NCBI GenBank assembly: GCA_028583415.1
Contig: CM053276.1
Span: 130,432,451 to 130,496,450, forward strand
DNA: 64,000 nucleotides
Direction of reading: 5' to 3'
Source of the DNA: Protea cynaroides
Taxonomy: Eukaryota > Streptophyta > Magnoliopsida > Proteales > Proteaceae
Part shown: positions 13,301-26,200 of the stretch, piece after piece
How the letters are laid out: every line of letters begins with the position of its first letter
Numbering within the stretch: the first letter of the stretch is position 1
Translations under genes and position numbers: made by a program
The notes under the pieces: model-generated
Database searches by the model: none
What the model saw: the letters and a program-made list of their open reading frames with translations, nothing else
What the model was told of the DNA's origin: nothing

Positions 13301-15313
13301 ATAACAGAAAAAAATCTGAGGCATATTACTTGTCCTGGTTTGCAGGGTCTCACTTGTATTCATAGTTATCGGATTCAACCTAGCCATAGATCCATTTTGG
13401 TCGTTGGCTCCAGGTTCAACCAGTCGGTTGAGTCAAATCCTGGACATTCTAATTTCATTATACTTGTTATATGCCAAATAAAATCACAAATAAACTTGTG
13501 TCACATTCACTATTTGTTAGTTGTTTTGTGAAACTACGGTTTTACTGGGCTCAAACACGTAGATCTGGCCAGGCAAGTGGATTTGTAAATTGGCCTTGCT
13601 TCATGGAGGTTCAATCATCCCAGCCAGTATGGGTCTGATAACTATGACTATACTTGTGTATGGAAGGGGGTGGGTTTGGGTAGTTTGTACTTTGTATGTT
13701 CAGTGAGAAGAATTCTAGACTGCTTTTTATTTCTCTCTTTTTTTTTTCCCCCAGGAACATTTCCAGAAGCTGAGGATTGAAAATGCAATGGGTTCATCAG
13801 CAGCTACGACTAAACAGGTTATGGAAATTTCGGTTTATTGGATGTTTAAGTTGTGCCTTCTTCTCTTGAACTAAATTAATGAACTATTATGGTTAATTCT
13901 GTCTGCATTACTTGATATAGTACGGTTTGAAGCACTTTCGTTGTACTCATTAATGCCCTGGATGAATATTCATGATTATAGGTGACTAGGAGAATAAACA
14001 TGTAAGATTATGTTACAGATGAGTACATTATTATATATATGAAGGCTTACTCATTACTTCTGCTTGCTTTATTTGACTTAAAGTAGTGTATGAAGCATTT
14101 CTGTTCACCTCATTAATGTCATAGACTCCTAGTGCATCACTATGGTACTGAAAGCATATCTTCAGGGTCGTACAGTTGTTATTGAGTTATGGCTCAAAGT
14201 TGGTCCAAAGTAGAACTTTCATAATAATAGAATAACTTAAAGTATTTTTTGCAGTTAATTAGAGGAAGAAAGTATGAGGATTGCAACTTTGAGCAATAAT
14301 GTTAGTCCTCTACTGGAAGAAATGAAAAGAATAATGAAGTGTTTTTGAAACCTGGCCTGGATTAACTGGCTAACTGCTGCCTCATACTTAAAAAGGTGTC
14401 TCAACCCTCTAGATTGTCTTCATTGTAAACCAGTTGACTTGTCAATTTTTTTCTTTGAAACACTGAACCAGACCTGGTCAAGCCAGTGAGTTGTCACAAG
14501 GACCAACTTATATTATGTATGTAGAATAATAAATGTTAAAAATTTTATTTGAAAGAGGGTAGAACACATCCTTTTGAGAATATCAAAATAACACATACCC
14601 TACTTCTTACCTCCACCATAAATCTTGATATTCTGTTGTTAGCATTCCTAAAACAAAATAAATATCCTGACAGGGTAGTTGAAGCATTCATTGGTTGATC
14701 TGTTGACCTGCCCCCCACCACTCAATGGGTTGGGCATGTCAGCTTTCAGAACTAAAGCCTAAGGCCTTAGTGCAGAAGAGGATGAAATACATTGAACCAT
14801 AGTTTTAAAAACAGACCAAACCAGCAATTGAACTGGAAAACTGGAGTCTGTTTTCAGTTCAGTTTGAAGGTCCAAAGTGGAGTCAACCCCATAAAACGGG
14901 AATTGAATCCTTTTTCAGTTTGACACCTGATCTCATTTTAAAAACTTTGCCTTGAATCATTTACTTTTTTTTTTTAATGAAATTTATAATTTGTTTTTCT
15001 TGTTGATAATCATTCTATAATCGATGGCACATGCAAATGATCACATGCTTTTTTTTTTTTCTCCTTTTACCATCACTAATTTTTTTTTGGGTGGGGCGCA
15101 AAGATGACTGTTGGGGCTCGTTCCACTTTACATAGCATAATGTCTCGTTTACTGTAATGCATTTCCTTTCTAGGCTTTACAGGAATCACTGTTGGTTTTT
15201 TATTAAACCTTTTTTTGTGGCAGATTTCGTATCTTCAGAGCCTGGGTTGCACCGTGGTCCCTACATCCCGTCTCCATGCCTCTCGCTTGATTGAGCAATA
15301 CAAGTCCCTGTGA
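5975..15313 (+). CDS. SRS2: SRS2-like ATP-dependent DNA helicase (UvrD/PcrA superfamily 1), last nine exons
   Basis: Exons joined by hand: 5975-6061, 6258-6314, 8125-8324, 8430-8523, 10164-10214, 10618-10680, 12898-12957, 13755-13817, 15224-15313. Every junction keeps the frame, giving about 254 C-terminal residues. The first exon carries helicase motif VI of the UvrD/Rep family ([17 protein letters not shown]). The next, [15 protein letters not shown], and the C-terminal [19 protein letters not shown] match the plant protein family of Arabidopsis At4g25120. Proteins of this class translocate on single-stranded DNA and, in yeast, strip Rad51 to restrain recombination. The N-terminal exons (Walker A, motifs Ia-V) lie beyond the left edge, past the gypsy insertion. 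The intron after 12957 uses a GC donor. The exon ending at 10214 has a weak donor (GTCATG), so its end is less certain. Confidence 0.88.
6488..7096 (+). mobile_element. RTE-clade LINE, 5'-truncated 3' end, with 17-bp target-site duplication
   Basis: The translation in broken frames resembles the end of plant RTE-type ORF2 ([19 protein letters not shown], then RRSDLIQI and VVKKDM). It is followed by the usual RTE tail CCGACCCCATTTAGTTGGGA and a TTG microsatellite in place of poly-A. The insert is bounded by identical 17-bp copies of acttgaatcctaacctt at 6471-6487 and 7097-7113. Only the last 0.6 kb was copied, as in most LINE insertions. It lies in the helicase intron 6315-8124. Confidence 0.92.
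7785..7864. repeat. Tandem duplication, 40 bp x 2
   Basis: Two adjacent copies (7785-7824, 7825-7864) share acttga, cattaa and gccatatgggaaacctctt with a few differences. They lie in a helicase intron. Confidence 0.8.
9105..9129. repeat. (TG)n microsatellite
   Basis: Uninterrupted TG dinucleotide run in the helicase intron 8524-10163. The rest of that intron shows nothing else I can identify apart from the CT run at 9604. Confidence 0.9.
9604..9636. repeat. (CT)n microsatellite
   Basis: Uninterrupted CT run followed by a short GTGTGTG stretch, in the same helicase intron. Confidence 0.9.
10334..10398. repeat. (CT)n microsatellite
   Basis: A long CT run in the helicase intron 10215-10617. 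The arginine/glutamate-repeat open frames on the minus strand here are artefacts of this run. Confidence 0.95.
10704..12705. mobile_element. Mutator-like element (non-autonomous MULE), 2.0 kb, in a helicase intron
   Basis: The ends are inverted copies starting GGGTAAATTACACCTGGG, and similarity extends about 75 bp inward (10704-10780 and 12628-12705). The element is flanked by identical 9-bp duplications ttcataata at 10695-10703 and 12706-12714, the signature size of Mutator-like transposons. No transposase is visible inside. The interior holds long poly-A/poly-T and a (GA)n run at about 12180-12202, plus an unrecognised open stretch at 11701-11895 that could be captured host sequence. It lies between the helicase exons 10618-10680 and 12898-12957. 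Confidence 0.9.
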
Positions 15314-17044
15314 TGTTGGCCTTGAGACTTTATTTATTTATTTTTTTTGGTAAGAAGCCTTGGGGATTTGGATACCCAAACCCGGATTTGTAAATGTACC
15401 GTATAATGCCAATTTGATGTATAACTATGAAAGAAAGGAATCACATTAATTTTTTTTTCTTTATAGTATTTATTAGGGATTAGAACCAGTTTTTCTTTGT
15501 AACTGGATTCTAGGAAAGGGTATATATATTAAATTAAAGAAAATTTATTTGAAAATTTTGAAGCATCAATATTCTTCTGAGCAATTATAATAAACTTGTT
15601 TGGATATGGTTGTCTGATCCTGAATGCACAGATTCATTGATACATAGGTCCCATACAGGGACCAAGAAGATAAGAATATTACACGGGAGTAAGTTGGATA
15701 GGAAGGTCCCAATCATTAACTATAAATCTGTTTCTAGGGGTGTCATGGCAAGGAGAGACCACATGGATTAAGGAATCATGGATCTCGAAAGCAATGGCAT
15801 CCCGAGTTTACTTAATGGTTCTAGATATCCTTGTCCATGATTTCAGGTCGTGCTCCCACGGAAAATGTAGATTGTTACCCTGAAGGCTAGCTTCTTGTTC
15901 TGATTTTTAATTTGGAATTCATCTGTTTGGACTTGCATCTCTGTTAATCAGGTGACCCACCAATCTTGGCTCCTTAAATTACTAACTCAATTGGTCAAGT
16001 TGTAAGATTCATCCCATTGCCGACTCATCTGTGCAGTTGAATTATCAACTGTAGTATGGCTTAATCACATGTAGGGGGTGTTAGTGATATTATCGTCAAC
16101 AATGGTGGACATAGGAGATTAAGTCATACTACAGGGGATGTGGCTGAAATTTTCCTTTTTCATCAGGAAAAGACACGTATTACACCATGTGTAAACTCAT
16201 CACATACGCCAGCACACAAAAGCCATCTCCATGATCTCGGAAGATAATGGTGGACTGCCCTGATCGTGGACGATCCCTCGAATCTCGGCCATGTGCCAGT
16301 TCCCAAGGTTACCCACGAGCTGTAATCTCAAAACTGCTTATGGAAAGCCTATCAGAAGATTGTCATCCCACAGTTGTGAAGCTCTCCTACCCATGTCCGA
16401 TCGCTATTTCTAAGGGGTTGGATCATGACTCCCTACATACTTTATCCAACCACCACGACATCTCATAACTAGTGGCATAAGATATGAAACATACACGAGA
16501 TCACTGGTGATTATCCACACCACTCCATGGCCATTTATACAGAGAGCCCATTCCGAAGGTAATTGGAATCATTTTTTACACTCAAGCTCTCTACTTGTCA
16601 TTCTACTAAAACTCCTCTATTAGGCGCTTGTATTTCTTCTATACAGTGCTCCAACTGCTTGTTACCAATTCTGATTTAAGTATCGGACTTGCCACAGGTT
16701 TCAGGTTTCTGAACCTGCCCTCATTGCTTGATCTGCTTCCTCCTTTAGGGGTGTCACCTTTAGGAAGTTCTTGGGGAAAACCAATGGCAACAATTGCACA
16801 CAAATCCAATCCAATTTTGGACATATGACCGATACATTATCCGGTTCCTTGACTTACAATCTTGCTTGTACTCATCAAGAAACACGGGTTTTATTTTCTA
16901 AAATCCTGCGACAAGATTTTGTTGCCCTTTTTCCGATTCCACCGCTTGTAAGCATCAATATTTTTCATTTTTACTGTATATAATAAGTCAATATCGTTAG
17001 CAAAAGTCAAATAGATTGTTGATTGTTCCACCGGTCCACCCATA

Positions 17045-17077
<33 letters not shown>

Positions 17078-17267
17078 CTTTAATTCTGGTTGTCACGAAA
17101 AGTTGAGATTTACAGTATGATTTTTTTTTAAGAAAAAAGAAAGTAATACTTTTAACAAGAAAACCCTTGTACCGTTCTCTACTTCTCAGTTCTTCTGTAC
17201 CGTTGTCTTCTGTGTTTCAATTTCGAGTGATGCAGTAACTATTTATTCTTCTTTTACGTTGCCCGCC
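15314..17267. other. Intergenic: helicase 3' UTR and CLPR4 upstream region
   Basis: The first part should be the helicase 3' untranslated region. A short inverted repeat (CTGTAGTATGgCTTAATC, about 16049-16067 against 16120-16138) could form a hairpin. A poly-A run lies at about 17049-17075. The CLPR4 promoter must lie just before 17268, but I see no clear TATA box. No other gene recognised. Confidence 0.5.
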
Positions 17268-20200
17268 ATGGAAGTAGCCACCGTATCTTCGCACTTTTCG
17301 CTTGACTCGCGATTTCTATCAACTCCGAATCCAAGAACTAGAAACTTAAAACATACCCTGAATCCATCTGCTTGTGTTACTGTGAAAGCTTCTCTTACTA
17401 GCAATCTAATTGCTCCATTTGTTGGCGGGAGTGTCACTGGCGATTTCTCTGGTAAAAAATTCCGTCCTCCGTCGCTCAATCCGTCATCAATCTCGTCCGG
17501 TTCTCACGGCAAGAGAGGGGTCGTCACCATGGTAATTTTCTTGGCGCTCATTAATTTCTTGGCTGGGTTCCGAATGATGGGGAAGCCCTTTACTGATGCG
17601 TGTTGTGGATTCAAATATCTGGAGAGAGGGAGAGAGAGTGTGTGTGTGTAATTACAGTCATGGAATTTATGCAAGGTTTGATCTTTCTGTTAAAGTATTT
17701 AGGATATTATTTCATTGAGAAATCAATTAAAGAGTGGGGTTATGCAATCTTTACTCTCGTGTACATTGTGGTTGTCCGATAGGATATTGAGCTTAGGTAA
17801 CTGTGGCGAGCCTTTTCCTGGTAAAAGTGTAAAATCCGTTTGGGTGGTTAGGAGCCCAGGATTCCCCAATGTATTGGGTATGCCCTTTGATGATACTAAT
17901 AGGATTGAGGAAATTACTGTCCCCTTCGCAGATTCATTGGAAATCTTATACAAGTTTATTGTTTATCCCAGTTCTTGTTTTGAAGGCTGCATCAGTTATT
18001 GAACAATGCCAGCATTTTTTCTACATAGAGTTAAAAGTTCTACCGTTTTAACTGAATTTAAGTACTAGACGACATGCATATAGTAGTGGGTATCACCTTG
18101 TTGTACCCACTTGCAAAACAAGCTGATCTCATACCTATTGATTTTCTTATTCCTCATTTATTCAAAAAGAAAAAGAAGTGTAGGTAAACTAGAAATCCTA
18201 AGCACACATATTATATCTGAATTTGAATATACCCATTACTTTGAAGTAATCATATAGATCATATCTATTGATTTTCTTATTCCTCATTTATTCAAAAAGA
18301 AAAAGAAGTGTAGGTAAACTAGAAATCCTACGCACACATATTATATCTGAATTTGAACATATACCCATTACTTTGAAGTAATCACATTGCTAGCAAGGTT
18401 TTAAGTTTAAACTAATGAGATTCAGTCCTTATAAGTTATAACATTCCAAACACACAGTTTGCTTGGTCTTCAATACCTAAGATGTGTTTAGTTGCCACTC
18501 AAAAAGATCATCCTCTATTTTGAAGATTACATGATAATCAAATTGATTTAAGGTGCAGAAAGCAGAAATACTTCTTGGTCGTTACTTGGACGTAAGGTAA
18601 GGATGTCATTTTGAACCCAAACCGAGTAACCGAACTGAACCAAACCAAACTTATTCGGTTTGGTTCTGGTAATGGCCATCTGTAAACGGTTTGGTTCCTT
18701 GCAAAACCGATAAACCGTTGGTAATAACCGATTATTATACTTGTTTCCAATTCCACAAGTGCCAAAATCCAAAAGAGGGTACCGTATAGGGTTAAGGTTC
18801 ACAGTCTTCACTCCTCACTAGTTACTCCCCCAACAAAGATTTAAGATGCAATGGTCTCAAAAAGATGCATACCTATTTTGTTCTCTTACTATTCAAGTGT
18901 TGACTGATGCATAACGGTGCAATGATTACACTTATGTTCCTCATGTTCTTCTTTTTAGTTTTTGTTTTGAATTAATCTTATTGCTTACATTCCTTAGTAT
19001 TGTCTGTCATGACTCATGAGTGTCTTTTGAAATGAAATAGTTATATGAGATTGTATTCTATACTTGGATTTGAGTTTTGAATATGGAAATAGTTGGAACT
19101 GACTAAAAACTCAATTATTGGAGCCGATAAAATCGCATAAGAATCACCAAAAACCGACAAACAGGTTGTTAAACGGTTAGGTTCTGGTAGGGAAATCAAG
19201 AATAATTGGTTTGGTTTTGGCTTTTAGTTTATAACTCCTTGAAATGAACTGAAGCGAGCCGAATCGATAAACCGTTTATAAACCAATTGACACCCTTAGC
19301 ATAGGTGCACCATCTCTTCTTACTTCTACTTGTTATGATTTTCTGTTGAAAGGGACATCTTTTGGATTAATTGAACCTTTAATGTTGGGGCATGAATTAA
19401 TTTGTGTTTGTCCCATTCTTATAAGGTATGTTTCTGACGGTGATCCTTGCAAAATTGAGTTTCAAGGATTCTAGCTATTTCTTTTTACCATCCATGAACA
19501 TACGAAATCAAAATTATTACCAATTTCTTAATGGTGCTTTTTGTTGTAAAGTGGTGAACCAAGAAGCTGTAATCTTCTTCCCATTGCCTAATGGAGATGG
19601 ATATCCAAGAAGTTCAAAAGAAGGTCTGCATGTGACTCAATTGTCAAGCTTGCCTTTGCTGTGATGGTGTACCATATTTGGTTTGAGAGGAATATGTGTA
19701 TACGGGCAGCCAAATCAAGATCATTTGAGCAAATTTGGGAAGCTATTATTTTCGACGTGTGTGGAACAGTGATGCTTGTCTCCTCCCCTCTTCCGGATAC
19801 TGAGAGGAATATATTCATTTTGTTCTCTTGGGATCTTGCCACCGGCTGAGGTGGCTTGTCTTTTTTGCTTTGCTGGTTTTTGTTCGTCTCAGGGTTTCCG
19901 TACTAGTTTTGTGAGGAGCCTGGTTCTATCCTTTGGATACCCAGGTTTGTTCTCCTCGTTTTCAGGGTGTTGTTAATATTTATTCATTCACAAAAAAAAA
20001 GAAAAAGGTCTCAACAAGATTTTCCCTTTCTTAACATACTCAAAGTGATCTGTTTTAGTCATTGTCTTTTTTTATATATTGCCCATCTCTCTTTTTAGCT
20101 CGTTTTATGTTTTCATGTTGATGTAAGCCAATTTTGGGCTTATGGAACTAATGGATCGGGAGAGTGGACTTATACAAAATCAAAGGAATCAAAAGGGAGG

Positions 20201-23200
20201 TGAAGTGCAGAAATGGATTTTGAATTTTTGTTAAAGGTAAAGAAAGAAAAGGATATAATTGATGGAAGTGAAGGTGGGGTGACTTACTTCTCTTCTAGGA
20301 TGTAAATCAACTCCAAAGGTGGCCTACAACTCTTCAAGGATGTAGGTGAAGAATAAAATTCCAACTCTTCTAGGTTCAAGAATTGCACTTAGGCAAATTT
20401 CATTCATAAGAATCACTTCAAATTGTCTCTACAATACAAACTACTTTGGTGACCTTTTATAGACATAATAGAGAAAATACATCTATCTTTAATCCACAAT
20501 AGAAACAAAAATAACTCTTCCAATGCAAGGGGTTACTCCAATGAGCATTGTGCAAGTTCCAAGTCTTGATTCAGGTTCAATGTCTTGTGCAAGCTCCAAT
20601 GTCTTGAGTAAGGTCAAGGTATTGTGTTAGGTTCATGTCTTGATGCAAGCTCCAATGTAGAGACTCTAGAAATATTGAATAGAAAGGCCACATCATTTCC
20701 ACTAAAGCTTGGTCGAAAGGGGGTTGTGTGTAGGAGGGAAGAGCGGTCTTTTTTTTTTCTTTTCTGCTTGTCCCCGCCCTGTCCCCTGGCCAAATGGCCT
20801 TTTTAGCTGTTTGGTTGATGCGGGGCCGCCCCCCCAGGAACAAAATACGCAGAACAAAATGTGTGTTGGCTGCTTTGTAGTCTATGGTGTTTGTTATATT
20901 GGTCAGGTCAATGTTGTCAATGTCCATACTTTTGTTGTTTGTTCCTATTGAAGTTACCTATCAGTTTTTCAATTTCTCTTACATTCTGATGTTATAATTG
21001 TTGCATGTAATATATATGAATGTTGCTTCATTTTCTAATCGGCAATTCCTCTTTGATTTTCTACTTCCTCCATGGGAATTGATATTTTAACAGGTAATTC
21101 CTTTTTTGAGAGGAAATGCATGGGAGCAACCTCCTCCAGATCTGGCATCATACTTGTACAAGAATCGAATTGTATATTTGGGCATGTCTCTTGTTCCTTC
21201 TGTAACAGAGTTGATCCTAGCTGAATTTCTGTACCTTCAGTATGAGGATGATAAGAAACCAATTTACCTTTATATAAACTCCACAGGGACAACAAAGGTA
21301 AACACTACTCGTTATTTTGCCAAACTTGCTAGAAAATACAGATGCACTTCACATATATAATTTTTTTTTTCTTATTACCAAATTTGCATGAGAACGCAGA
21401 CACAATCTCTCTCTCTCCCCCCCCCTCCCTCTCCTCCTCCTTGTCCTTTAGGTTCACTAGTATCATCTAGTTGTAAGATTGAGCTAGTAGGAGCACCTAT
21501 AGCGATATGGAACCATGTACAGTCTTATCTATGAGAATGTATGCACTACATTAATTCTTTGTTTGAGGCTTTGAGTTGTTGGTGGTTCAATTTTTGTGGT
21601 AATCTAGTAAAATCATTTCAATCTCTGGACATCTCTGTTTTCTAATGACAATGCACCTGGATTCACATTCCTACTGTTGGTAATTTGGTACTTTTGTACA
21701 ACCATCCACCCCCTCATCCCCGGGGGGGGGGAGGGGGGGGAAGCATTTTTCCATGTGTGATAGTTGTAAGTTGTAACTCAATGGACATGCTTGTTAACTA
21801 TGTCTCTGATAGTTGTAAGTTGTTACTCAATGGACATGCTTGTTGATTATGTCAGGCACATTGTTGGATGTGGCAGTGAGGGGGGAACAATGAAAATCAA
21901 AAGGGGAGGAGTAGGAAGAGGAAAGGAGGGGAGGAAAACCCGGAGGAAATCAAAACTGGGGGGTGTGGGTTGGGGGTAGGAAGAAGAGGAAAGGAGGAAT
22001 AGAGGAGGGTTACCCTGACCGAGTGGAAGTTTGCAGCTCTGGTCTCCTTGAGCCCAGAAGAAGGAGGGAGGAGAAGGGGACTTTTGAACCTTCTTTGCTG
22101 CCATTAAAACTCAGATAATTGAAGCTAGACCTGCCTATTGTTCAAATGTTTGGTGGGGTCCACTGTCTGGAATATAATCTAGAAGATCACACGAGCAGGG
22201 ACCACAGTTGGAAACAGGTTCTGTTGACGAAGTTTGGGTTAAACAGTGGCAATTCTGTAATTTTCAAAACAGTTTGGGACTATTGGAAGGAGAAAACAAG
22301 ACCCTAGGGCCAATTGGAAAATAAATTTAATGGAAGGAATCTTATTGGAATTACAACTCAATAGGGGGTAATATAGAAATAAGTTTTCTGAAAAGAGGAC
22401 TGGCTAAGAGGGGCTGTAACTTGTTGAAACTCAATCAGATTAGGATGGGGCTTCATTTATAGAATCGCCCAAGCCTAGAAATTAATCCCAAACCAGAAAA
22501 CACAGTTTTGCTAGGGATTAGAGGAACGATTGGAACTGGTTGCAGGAAAACCAGAAAACAGAGCATGAAAATTTTATCGGTGGAAGGACTAGAATAACAG
22601 TAAACTATAGACAGAGGTCAAGAAAGAATGCAATCAGAAACAGAGTATCTGCCTGTAATAAAAGAAAAAGAGAGAAGAAGAAGATTCAAGGAGGAGAAAA
22701 GGATGGGTCACACCTGGAAAAAGTCTTGGATCTGACCAGCAAAGAGTATGGTGAAGAAGAAATCAAACCAGAGAGAAAGATGAATCATTGAACTAGATAG
22801 ATGGTCTCCAATGAGAGCAACCAATAGTCATAAACTCAAAAACCTATTTTTATTTTATTCCATTTTATTGTATCCAAATATATGGGGCTACATATTATTT
22901 AGATGATAGAATATTTCTCTAAAAAGGAGTCCTAGTCATTATCTGAAACTTAACTCTTATTGATAGCTAACTTTCTTATTATAAAAATTTCAGTTTAGAA
23001 AAATAACCCCAAATAAAAATAAATCCCCTAATTTACAAGAACAAGGCCAAAGTTAGGTCAGGTTCTCCTTGGCCTAGGCTTCTAAACAGGGTCTTGTTTG
23101 TCTAGCTCGGCTAGTGGAATGCATCAAGTTTCCCTCTCTTGAAAGGGCTCGACTCCATTGAGTTAGGTCTCGAAACCAGGATAACAGTCTTGCTCATTAC

Positions 23201-26200
23201 TTGAGGAGGAGAAAACCATTGCTGTCATATCATATCCAACTAAGTATGGGGAAACATCAAATATGTCTGTTTGCCTTGCTTCACTTTGATGCTGTAACTA
23301 AATAAGGGAGGAAGAAGAAGAAGATAAAGAGAAAGAGAAGAAAACGATGAGTGTACTATCCTCTTATCGTCTCAGCTTTATTTATAAGCAATAATAAGAA
23401 GTAACATTACAATAATAAACTCAACAAGATAACCGACTGAAGAAAAGAAATTTGGGTCCGCTACATAGTGTAGCCGACTTAAATTTAAAGCAAACAAAGC
23501 AAAGTAATTACCACCTATATACTAAACATCAACATGTATGGTGACCACCTAACCGAACTCCTAAACAATACCTTGTAGTAATCTTAACACTCCCCCTTAA
23601 GCTGGAACATGCTCCATTTTGGGACAACTAGAATAAATATGAACCGTTACACTGGTCTGCAATATATAGCTGTCAGAGATGCTAGGGAGTACATAGAGAA
23701 CTTCTTGGTAGAAATACCAAATCAGGAACTAGAACCACCTATGAACAAGATATGTGGTGGAGAATAACAACCATCACAAACGCTTCTCACAGAAGGCAGG
23801 TTTCCCCAATCCTAATAGGCAGGTGCACCAATCATCATAACAGCTTTGGTAGTTCAGCGAAACCAGTGCAACTGTATTAAAGTTCCATCAGAAAAGTCCA
23901 ATTGAAGATCCATTACTTCCCTTTTTTACCTCAGCCTCTCCACATTATCCTAAGTTCAACCAAATCAGAACAGAGCCCTAACTTTTGTTGTCCATGTATG
24001 ATACTCAGGCAATTTTATTTTCACAGTCCAGTGTATAGAGGCTTCTCTCCATGTAAGTCATGAACCGTGTAGGAAAATTTCAAGCCATTGGATATATAGG
24101 GACGGTCTTGATAGACCGCATCTCAAATTTCAGACTCAAATTTAACCTTATACCCCCTAGCGTGTTGCCTTACATCCCCTTGTATGTCCATGCATGTGTA
24201 TCCTGTTCCAATTAGTATTTGCTTTCTCTCAATTCCTGGATTTTTCAAACCCATATTTTTGCCACTTGGCAAGCTCCATTTAGGCTGAAATTTGACATTT
24301 GAGCAGTGGACCTAGGGGTATACCTGTCCACAAACTTTGGATCTGTTGCAATCTGCCACATGGCAGATATGGGTCCTGTGTAAGAAGGTCCATTTATATG
24401 GCCATGAAGGGGCATTTTGCCCTTATACAGCATGTTCCATTTCTGTCCTTGCGTTTTATATTTTCAAGCATATAGCATATGTATACATCTATAACCCTGA
24501 CATAAAAATGCTAATTATTATAACGTTATGACGACACATGAAATAAAAAATGCTATTGTACGCATTATAACACTGATGTATACAATTATACGCGCATGGC
24601 CATTTATATTATTCATTTCTGCCCCCTCATATATATTTTGAGTGGTGGTTACTCTGTGTGTCCATGTCTATATGGTAGCCTATGTTTATGATTACTTTTT
24701 GGGTTCAAGATGTATTTTTTATACTTTGAACGTTCTGGTATTTATGATTACTGATATGCAGAAGAAAACTGCAAGTATAAACCTTTTTTAGCTAGTACCC
24801 TGATTTTCTGGGGGTACTGATTTAGAAATTTCTGTCTGAGGCTTTTCAAAAACTACTCGCATTGAGTCATCCCCACTCCAGGTTTTGTTGGACTGGTTCT
24901 CTTTTTTTTTCCTTTCTAGACATGCTAAGTCAAGAATCTCTGTTTAGAGACTGAGAAGAAAAACTCTGGTATCTTTACAAAGCCCTGTACAAAAAGCTTG
25001 CTCTGACTAGATTGCTTGGGGAAAGACACCTATTTTCTTCTAGTGAAGATGCAGGATCTTCTTTCAAGTTCAAATTCCTGACAAATTGAAGACCAGAGCT
25101 GTATTATGTCTCAAGCCTTATTCTGATCTTATAGGCTGGTTCTGCATACCCTTCAGTGACCCTTCCATTTCTATCCATCTAACTCCGTGTGGCTTGACTT
25201 GAACTAATTATCGCAGTCCCCCCCCCCCCCCAAAAAAAAAAAAAAAAAAAAATGCACACGCAGTTGCAGTTAAATTGTTCAAGTACTCTGTTTTATCATT
25301 TCTTAGTTTTTTTTTATGAATGGTTCTTTATTTATTTTGTGCATCTAAGATTTTCTTAGTGATTTGATCCTTGATTTCCTACTTTTGATGTGTATTCTCT
25401 CTTTTTCCAGGGTGGGGAGAAGTTGGGTTATGAAACAGAGGCATTTGCGATTTATGATGTTATGAGGTTATTTATCTTGTTCACGATTCTTTTGTGAAGC
25501 ATTTGCTACTTTTCTTAGGAGGACATGCATAAATGCATTAGACTCACAAATTTAAGTATTTTCTTGTTGTCTTACGGTTAAAAGCATTTGACAAATTACT
25601 TTTCAATTTATGATATAACTAGGCATAATGGAACGAGGGTTCAAAATGAGAGACAAAAAAAACGTGTTGGTCCCTTGGTTCCCATAGGGCACATGTTTCC
25701 TTTTTTTGACATCTGAATAAAATGAGGAATCACCGTCGGTAAACTTTTTTTAAAGGTAAGTTAGGAAAACCCCTTTCCTGGAAACTTCTGTCAGTTTAGA
25801 CGCGATTTCAATATTTAAGTAGAAAAGATTGGGCCACACCATATTGGGTAGAAAATTATCAGTTTCTTTCTAGAAAAATGAAAATACTGAATAAATCTTT
25901 AGGTTACAGTTCTTGATGAGTGCCACACGGGCACCATGAATTCAAGTTATGTCCTCATGACGATTCACCTGCTAGAGCTGGTTTTACTTAAGTTATCTGA
26001 TGAATTGATAGTATAACTTGGCCTGCAACAAGATTGATGCGGGATTCAGGTTGGGAAAACCCATGGGATCTGCTATGGGCCCACCTAAGATAGTATAAGC
26101 TCAAATTGAACAATCAGTGGCAATTTCATAATTAACCAGAATTATCTAATGCCTCTTGCGGAAACAAACAGACCCTTAGTACAAAACTGGAATTAGAATT

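Noticed and set aside
23590..25200. Interior of a copia element expected right of the LTR at 23287-23589
   Set aside because: No gag or pol motif could be read on either strand, so only the LTR remnant is reported.
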